Source: Branchinecta lynchi
Taxonomy: Eukaryota; Arthropoda; Branchiopoda; Anostraca; Branchinectidae
DNA length: 64,000 nucleotides
Assembly (NCBI GenBank): GCA_023053575.1
Contig: JAKZAP010000015.1
Location: 18,114,055 to 18,178,054, forward strand
Direction: 5' to 3'
The position numbers were made by a program, and so were the translations under genes. Below the pieces are notes generated by a model that searched no databases, was not told the origin of the DNA, and saw only the letters and a list, made by a program, of their open reading frames with translations. This document shows, piece by piece, positions 49,001-58,000 of the stretch (positions are counted from its first letter, which is position 1; the number at the start of each line of letters is the position of its first letter).

Positions 49001-52000
49001 GTTCTCAACCGTTTTTAAAGTCGTAAACAACTGTAAACAGTTGTTAACAATAGAAAATGCTTTTTTTCAGTTGTAATTTTTCAATCGTTTCTTACGTATC
49101 TATTCAAAACGATCGTTTTCAGTTGTTTTCAATCGTTTTCAATTGTTTTCAATAGGAAACAGTTTGTTTTGTTTTCAAGTCGTGAAATGCAGACCTGAGT
49201 TTTAACAACGGTGATAGGGAAGTTGATTTTTGTTTTAGTTGCAAACGATCAAAATAGTTGAACTGAAACGGTGAATCTGAAATCCCAATCGTAAACGATT
49301 TGAAACAACTATTTCCAATCGTAATTTTACAACTGTTCAGTTTTTTTTTAAAGTGCTATTTAAAGTTTTAGTCGTTTTCGGTCGTTTTCAGATGTTTTCG
49401 TTCGGAAACAGATGATTTTGTTTTGCAAATGCTGAAACAGGACCTGATTTTTAACAAGTGTAGTGGAGAAGTTGAATTTTGTTGAGTTATAAACATCAAA
49501 ATAGTTTAAGTGAAACGGTGAATCCCAAATCCCAATCGTGAACGATTGGAAACAGATATTTCAAATCATAATTTTACAACTGTTTACGATTGTTATTTTC
49601 CTTGTTTTCGCTATTCTCACTTTTCTTTGAAGAGCAAAATATACCAAAAGCAGCTTTTTCTTAGAGTAGTGCCGTTTAGTCGATAATTTTGAAATACAAT
49701 ATATTCGCCCCTGTATACCACTATGGAAATATTGTTCGTTAATATCGTTGACTGAATTGAGTCACAGAAAATTAAGCATTAGTTGAGGTTGGAGAGAAGT
49801 CGAAGTCCTTCCGCTTGTCGACAAGCTACAGTATAGGGCATAGGAGGGGGGGGGGGGGTGGAGAGGGTGTTGAACAAGAATCTGGAGTCAGAAATTACGA
49901 TCGTAAGAAACGATTGGTAACAACTGTTTTCGATCGTAAAAGTAAATTTGGAAACATTTGTTTTCAATCGTAAAATAACGATTGGAATCAATCAGTTTCA
50001 ATTTTAATCCTACGATCGTAAACAATTATTTTCAATAGGATACAACTGTTTCCGAGTGTAAAAATACACTTGGAAACACCTGGTTTTGATCTTAAAAAGA
50101 CGATCGTTAACAACTGCTTAAAATTGCAAAAAAGAAAATTAGTTCCGATCGTATACAACTGTTTCCAATCGTAAAAAAAAAAAAATTGTTTACGATCGTT
50201 TACGAATGGTAAATTTTTCCATAATACAATTGGACAAAGCAAAGATCGTCTACGATCGATTATGACTTGCATTACTTTCGTACGGGACCCTCCATACTGT
50301 AAAAGTTAACAAGAAATGGAGTACCTACCATTGCATTTTCCGGCAGTCAATATTGCTGGTTGAGTACAGGCACAGGATCCAGAAGTGCAAGTACCGGCTC
50401 CCCCATTTGTTCCACCACAGCTTGGGCTGTCAGTGCACACAGGGACTTAACGAAAGGGTATGAGTCAATTTCATTGAGAAAGTAGGAACAAAAGTTCTTT
50501 CTTCGGAAAAAAAATTTGTGTTATCAATTCAAGTACCCAGCATAAAGAACCTCACCAAAAAATAGGGGACCTACCATTGCATTTTCCGGCACTCAATGTT
50601 GCTGGTGCAGTACAGACACAGGCTCCAGAAGTGCAAGTACCAGCTCCCCCGTTTGTTCCACCACAGCTAGGGTTGTCAGTGCACGCAGGGGCTTAAAATA
50701 AAAGGTATTTATCAAGGTCACTGAGAAAGTGGGACAATAATTAGTTATTTTACAAATACGTAGTTGTTGTTCCTAGCGCAAATTTATCTTTCTTGCAACT
50801 TGCAGAAGGCACTATTGCGACCCAATATTGTCTTAATAGAATCAATATAATTCATTCCGGTTTCTTTGAGGCACTTCGTGACTCAATATGGTCTGAATCG
50901 AATCAACATAATTCATTCCGGTTTCTTTAGTCACGGATTTGTAGGTGATCTGCTGTCGTGTCGATCGCTGGTCGATAACAGTTTTATCATAAATAATGCC
51001 ACCCATCATAACATACTAAAAAAAAATGGAGTACCAACCATTGCATTTTCCGGCAGTCAATGTTGCTGGTGCAGTACAGACACAGGCTCCGGAAGTGCAA
51101 GTACCAGCTCCCCCGTTTGTTCCACCACAGCTTGGGTTGTCAGTGCACGCAGGGGCTTAAAAGAACGGGTATGTGTCAAGGTTATCGAAAAAGTTGGAAC
51201 AAAACTTACTTCTTGTGCAAATAACTATTATTATCAAGTGTAACACCCCGTATCAAAATCATTATGTTGGAAACTATTTTTCACAATTGTTTATGATCAT
51301 TAACACCTGGAAACAGTTGTTAACAACTGTACACAATTATTAGCAATTTGAAACAGTTGTTTCCGATCGTAATTCTACGCTTCTCTATTTCGTATCCACT
51401 CAAAACGATTGTTTTCGACCGTTTCCAATCATTTTCAATTGTTTCCGATTGTTTTCAATCTGAAAGAGTTGGTTTGGTTTTCAATTCCTGAAACAAGACC
51501 TGATATTTAACAACGGTTAACTGAAATTGTAAATCTGAAATATAATATTAAAACTGTTTACGATTTTTTTCAACTGTTTACGATCGTTTTCAACTGTTTT
51601 CGAGCGTATGTAGTTGTTTTTAATCCTAAATTAAGCCGTAAACAACTGTAAACGATTGTTAACAATTGGAACATTTGTTTTTTCTCGTAATTTTACAAAC
51701 ATTTTTCAATTTCCATTCAAAACGATCGTTTTCTATTGTTTACAATCGTTTTCATTTGTTTTTGATGGGAAACAGTTTGTTTTGTTTCCAAGTCATGACT
51801 TGCATACTTGAGTTTTAACAACGGTGATAGCAAAGTTGATTTTTTTTTTAGTTCTAAACTATCAAAATAATTAAACTGAAACGGTGAATCTGAAATCCCA
51901 ATCGTAAACGTCAAGTGTTTCCAATCGTAGTTTTACAACTGTTCACGATTGTTTTATTTTTTCAGGTCCTAATGCATATTTGTTTAAGATCGTTTTCAGT

Positions 52001-55000
52001 TGTTTTCGATCTGTTTCAGATGTTTTCGGTTGTTTTACAGTCGTTTTTGAAACAAGACCTGATTTTAAAGAAGACCTCAATTTTGTTGAGGTAAAAATGG
52101 TCAAAATAGTTTAAGTGAAACAGTGATTGCGAAATCCCAATCGTAATTTTAAATTTTTTTACGATTGTTTTTTTTTCAGAAAGTGGAAAAGACGAGGAAA
52201 TGCTTGATGTTGAAACATCTCATCCGTGTTTTTTAATTCTCACTTTTCTTTGAAGCGCAAAATATTAAAAAATTAACTTTCGCATTTGAACCCCCCTTAC
52301 AGTGCTAAAGCGTCTTCTTCTTAGAATACTACCGTTTAATCGTTGGAAGAGCAGAATATTTGCCTCTATATACACAATGCAAATATTGTTCGTTAATATC
52401 GACTGAATTGAGTCACAGAAAATTAAGCATTATCTTCAAGCTGGGGAGAATTCGAAGTCCTTCGCTTATATACAATTTTAGGGCATAGGTTGAGGGAGTG
52501 TTAAAAAAGAATCTGGAGTCGGAAATTTCGATCGTAATAATGCGATTGAAAACAACTGTTTTAGATCGTAAAAATACAATTGGAAACAGTTGTATTCAAT
52601 CGTAAAACAACGATTGGAACCAATTGGTTTCAATCGTAAACAGCTTTTTCGATCGTAACATTACAACTGGAAACAGATGTTTTCAATCGTAAAATAACAT
52701 TTGGAAACAATCGGTTTCAATTTTAAAAATAAGATCGTAAACAACTATTTTCGAAATGATACAACTGTCTCCGATCGTAAGACTACTATTCGAAACAACT
52801 GTTTCTGTGTAAATAACTATTTCTGATCTTAAACAACTGTTTACAATCGTAAAAAAGGTGTTTACGATCGTTCCGAATTGCTTATAGATGTTTACGAAAG
52901 GAAAATTTTTCCATATTACAATTTGACAAAGAAAAGATCGTTTACGACTTGAATTATTTCCATACGGGACCCTCCATACTGTACGAGTACACAAAAAATG
53001 GAGTACCTACCATTGCATTTTCCGAAAGTCAATGTTGCTGGTGCAGTGCAGACACAGGCTCCAGAAGTGCAAGTACCGGCTCCCCCGTTTGTCCCACCAC
53101 AGCTTGGGTTGTCGGTGCAAACAGGGACTTAAAGAAAGGGTATGAATCAAGGTCATTGAGAAAGTATTAACAAAAGATCTTTCTTCTGAAAAAACTTGTT
53201 ATCAATTGTAATACCCATCATAATGAATTACAAAAAAAAATGGAGTACATACCATTGCATTTTCCGGCAGTCAATGTTGCTGGTCCACTACAGACACAGG
53301 CTCCAGCAGTGCAAGTGCCGGCTCCCCCGTTTGTTCCAGCGCAGCTTGGGTTGTCAGTGCACGCAGGGACTTAAAGAAATTGTATGGATCAAGTCCACGA
53401 TAAGTGCGATAATCTCTATTTTAAAGGATCTTCTCCCCTGGTCCACTAAATTGCCAGGTTTTTAAGATCCCACAATTTTTTTCTCTTACATAGCTGGGTA
53501 GTACAGTAACGCGATCCTTTCCGTGCTTCCGCGGTACTGCACTTATCGACATTAACCGTCAGCTGTTAATATCAATTGTAATACCCCATATGGAAAAAAA
53601 TTTGTCGTAGACAATTGTTTTCAATTGTTTATGATAATTAACAACTGGAAACAACTGTAAACTATTGTTAACAATTAAAAACAGTTGTTTCCGATCGTAA
53701 TTTTACGATTCTTTCTTTTATCCGTTAAATACGATTGTTTTCAACTGTTTTGAATCGTTTTCAATTGTTTCCGATCGTTTTCAATTGTTTCTAACCGTTT
53801 TCAATTGTTTTCTATCAGAAACAGTTGTATTTGTTTTCAAGTCGTGAAATACAGACCTAAGTTTTAACAAGTTTAAGGGAAGTTGATTTATTTTTTCTTG
53901 TAGACGATCAAAAGAGTTAAATTGAAACGGTGAATCTGAAATCCTTATCAGAAACGATTGGAAACAACGGTTTATGATTCTTTTTATCAAGTTTCAATAA
54001 ACAACTTTTTACGATCGTTTTCAGTTGTTTCGATCAGAAACAGTTCGTTTGGTTTCAAAGGCCTTAAAAAGGCCCTGATTCTTACAACGGTAGCAGGAGT
54101 TAGTATAGAAGAATTTAAAGAAGTATATCCACTATTCTGTTTCGATGTTTCCAAACACGAGTCAAATATTTATAATGGAACAACTGCTGATATTGAAATA
54201 AGTTTAACGTTGAAAGATAATCAACCCGTACCATATAATGTTTACTGTGTTATATATTATGAAAGAAAAGCTACATTAGATATTATCAATAAAAATATGT
54301 ATGTGAGTTTGTGAGCCTAAATTTTTATTTAATAAAATCATCCCCTAATAAATGGAGTCCACAAAGGAAGTCTTGAATACAATCAGAATGAATAAATACA
54401 ATGAGACAATCAGGAAAGAAGAACTAGTGTTAGGTTTGAAATATGCTATTGTTAAAATGAGAATTGCTAAGACGAAATATGGTGATAAGTTGGTTGTAGT
54501 CATTAATCATAATAACAAACCCTGTGATTTGTTTATAACACAGAAATATAATGCCATTGCTAACGAATTACTTTTAAAGAAAAATCTGGTTTTGCAGCCT
54601 ATTGTACGCGAAAACAAGAACAAAGAAACATATGTGGATTTAGAACTGTTTACTCAGTAATATTTGAATAAAAAATTAAAAAAAAAAGAAGTAGTATTTT
54701 AGTGTACATTGTAGTATTTTATATGTAGTAAAGGGTAATATTTCTCATTTCTTGTATCCTTTATTTTGGAAGTAAGAAAATAAAAATGTTCTTAAAAAAG
54801 GGGGTAATTTGGTAAAAAGGATATTAAAGTTTAAGAAATTGATGTTAAAATGGGGTTTTGAAATTGGGGGGAGGGTGGAGTGGGAGCCGGTATTATATAC
54901 TACTAGCAAGGATGCTGAGTTTTGTTAGGGTTGTAAACGATCAAAATAGTTTAACTGAAACAGTGAATCTAAAATCCCATCGTAAACAATTTGAAACAAT

Positions 55001-58000
55001 TGTTTACGATTGTTTTCAGTTGCTTTCGATTGTTTTCGATCGTTTTCAGTCGTTTACTGATACGGTGAATATGGAATTCCAATCGTAAATGATCGGAAAC
55101 AGTTGTTTCCAATCGTAATTTTACAACTGTTTAAGATGGTTTTTTTTCTAGAGTCATTAAACAACAGTTTGACATCCTTTTCAGTTGTTTTTGTGGTTTT
55201 CACTTATAGAGTTGGTTTGGTTTTCAAGTCGTGTAACAAGACTGATTGTTAACAACAGTAGTAAAGAAATTTAATTTTTGTGATTGTAAACGATCAAAAT
55301 AGTTTACTGAACCGGCGAATCGAAAATCGAAATCGTAAACCATTAGAAACAGCTGTTTCCAATCGTAACTCTTACAACAGTATACGATTTTTCTTTCAAG
55401 TGTCAGTGAACAACTGTATCGTAATTGTAAACAACTGATTCCAATAGTAAAAAAAAAACTGTTTATGATTGTTCTTATTGTTTAAAATTGCTTACGAATG
55501 GAAAGATTTTCAATAATACAATCGGAAAAAGAAAAGATCGTTTACGATAGTTTACGACTTGAATTATTTCCGTCGGGGACCCACTATACTGTACAAGCAC
55601 ACAAGAAATGGAGTACCTATCATTTCATTTTCCGGCTGTCAATGTTGCTGGTGCAGTACAGACACAGGCTCCAGAAGTGCAAGTACCGGCTCCCCCGTTT
55701 GTTCCACCACAGCTTGGGCTGTTAGTGCACTCAGGGACTTGGCTATTGTTCTCAATTGTAATACCCATCATAATGAACTAAACAAAAAATGAAGTGCCTA
55801 CCATTGCATTTTCCGGCAGTCAATGTTGCTGGTGCAGTACAGACACAGGCTCCAGAATTGCAGGTACCAGCTCCCCCGTTTGTTCCACCACAGCTTGGAT
55901 TATCAGTGCAGGCAGGGGCTTAAAATAAAGGGTATGTATCAAGGCCATTGAGAAAGTAGGACTTTTTTTTAGTTCTTCTGCAAATCAATGTTTTTATCAA
56001 ATGTACTAACCATCATAGTATACAAGTACACAGAAAATGGAGTACCTACCATTACATTTTCGGGCAGTCAATGTTGCTGGTACAGTACAGACACAGGCTC
56101 CAGTAGTACAAGTACCGGTTCATACAAAGGGTATGAATCAATGTCATTGAAAAAGTAGGAACAAAAGTTCTTTCTTCTGAAAAACGTTGTTGATATCAAT
56201 TGAAATGCCCATCATAATGAACTTACTTGCAGAAGAACTCATTCTTAGTTACAAAAATTATTTCTTCAGCAAACAACTATTGTTCTCAATAGTAATACCC
56301 ATCATAATGAACTAAACAAAAAATGAAGTGCCTACCATTGCATTTTCCGGCAGTCAATGTTGCTGAACTTACTTGCAGGAGAACTCATTCTTAGGAACAA
56401 AAGTTATTTCTTCAGCAAACAACTATTGTTCTCAATAGTAATACCCATCATAATGAACTAAACAAAAAATGAAGTGCCTACCATTGCATTTTCCGGCAGT
56501 CAATGTTGCTGGTGCAGTACAGACACAGGCTCCAGAATTGCAGGTACCAGCTCCCCCGTTTGTTCCACCACAGCTTGGATTATCAGTGCAGGCAGGGGCT
56601 TAAAATAAAGGGTATGTATCAAGGCCATTGAGAAAGTAGGACTTTCTTTTAGTTCTTCTGCAAATCATTGTAATTATGAATTGTACTAACCATCATAATA
56701 TACAAGTACACAGAAAATGGAGTACCTACCATTGCATTTTCCGGCAGTAAATGTTGCTGGTACAGTACAGACACAGGCTCCAGTAGTACAAGTACCGGTT
56801 CCCCCGTTTGTTCCACTGCAGCTTGGGTTGTCAATGCACGCAGGGACTTAAAAGAAAGGATATGGATCAAGTCCTCGATAAATGTGATAATCTTTATTTT
56901 AACGGATCTTCTTCTCCTGGTCCACTAAATTGCCAGATTTTTAATCTTCCACAAGTTGTTTCTCTTAAATTTCTGGGTAGTATAGTAACGAGATCCTATT
57001 CGTGTTTTCGCGGTACTGCACTTATCGACATCGATCATAAGCTACAAATAGGCGACGCAAAGATTTCAGCAAACCGGGATAAGTTCAGAAGAATACCTTC
57101 AGCAAAACTTTACGGTTTTTTTTTCAACCCATCTGTTGATTTCTCGGTTGGTCTGTTTGACATTTTGATAAAGAGATCTATCCAGAATAAGGAGAGAATA
57201 TTTCCGTTACTTTAAGTTTCTTTTGTATCTGCCGTGGTCCCACAATAATTCTAAGATCATTAAATCTTACGGAGCTACTGACATTTTGTCAAGGCTGCAA
57301 GAACTGCACAATCTAATTTGCGTCTGTTGCCAAATCACCAAATGATTAGACGTTTTTATTGATAGTTGTAGGCCTATTTTATATTCTCCTGTTGTCTTCA
57401 ATCTTTTCTTTTTCTATTATCTTTACTCCACTTTCCTTTGTTGTAAGAAATGTTTGGGTTACAAATGTACTTCCAAGATCATTGAGAAAGTAGGAAAAAG
57501 AGTGATATTATCTTGCAAATGAATATTGTTCTCAATTTTACTAGCCATAATCATGGACAAGCATACAAAAATTGGAGTGATAACCACTGCATTTTCCGTC
57601 AGTCAATGTTGCTGGTGCAGTACAGACGCAGGCTTCAGCAGTGCAACTGCCGACTCCCCCATTTGTTCCACCACAGCTTAGGTTGTTAGTGCACGCAGGG
57701 ACTTAAAAGAAAAGGTATGTATCAAGGTCATTGAGAAAGTTGGAGAAAAGTGATTTGTTCTGCAAATCATTGTTATTATCAATTGTACTAGCCATCATAA
57801 TTTACAAGTACACTGTAAATGGAGTACCTACCATTGCATTTTCCAGCAGTCAATGTTGCTGGTGCAGTACAGACACAGGCTCCAGAAGTGCAAGTACCGG
57901 CTCCTCCATTTGTTCCAGCACAGCTTAGGTTGTTAGTGCACGCAGGGACTTAAAAGAAATGGTTTATATCAAGGTCATTGAGAAATTAGGCAAAACGAGA

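Larger units (their letters stand above)
54101..54915 (+). mobile_element. AT-rich virus- or transposon-like insert with two ORFs
   Basis: The sequence leaves the block C repeat after 'acaacggtagcagg' and returns at about 54915 ('ttgtaaacgatcaaaatag'). The insert has a different base composition and holds the 3' end of one ORF (to 54314), a complete ORF 37 nt later (54352-54660), A/T-rich tails and 'aataaa' signals. Short partly matching words at the edges ('gttagtata' and 'tatactac', 'tagcagg' and 'tagcaagg') hint at inverted ends and a target duplication but are too short to be sure. I recognise no named family. Confidence 0.55.
53590..55600. repeat. AACTG/CGATCG-rich repeat block C, split by an insert
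   Basis: It has the same composition as A and B. It is interrupted at about 54101-54915 by AT-rich sequence with two non-repeat reading frames, and its middle segment is not conserved. It ends 'gggacccactatactgtac' next to the damaged exon at 55621. Confidence 0.72.
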
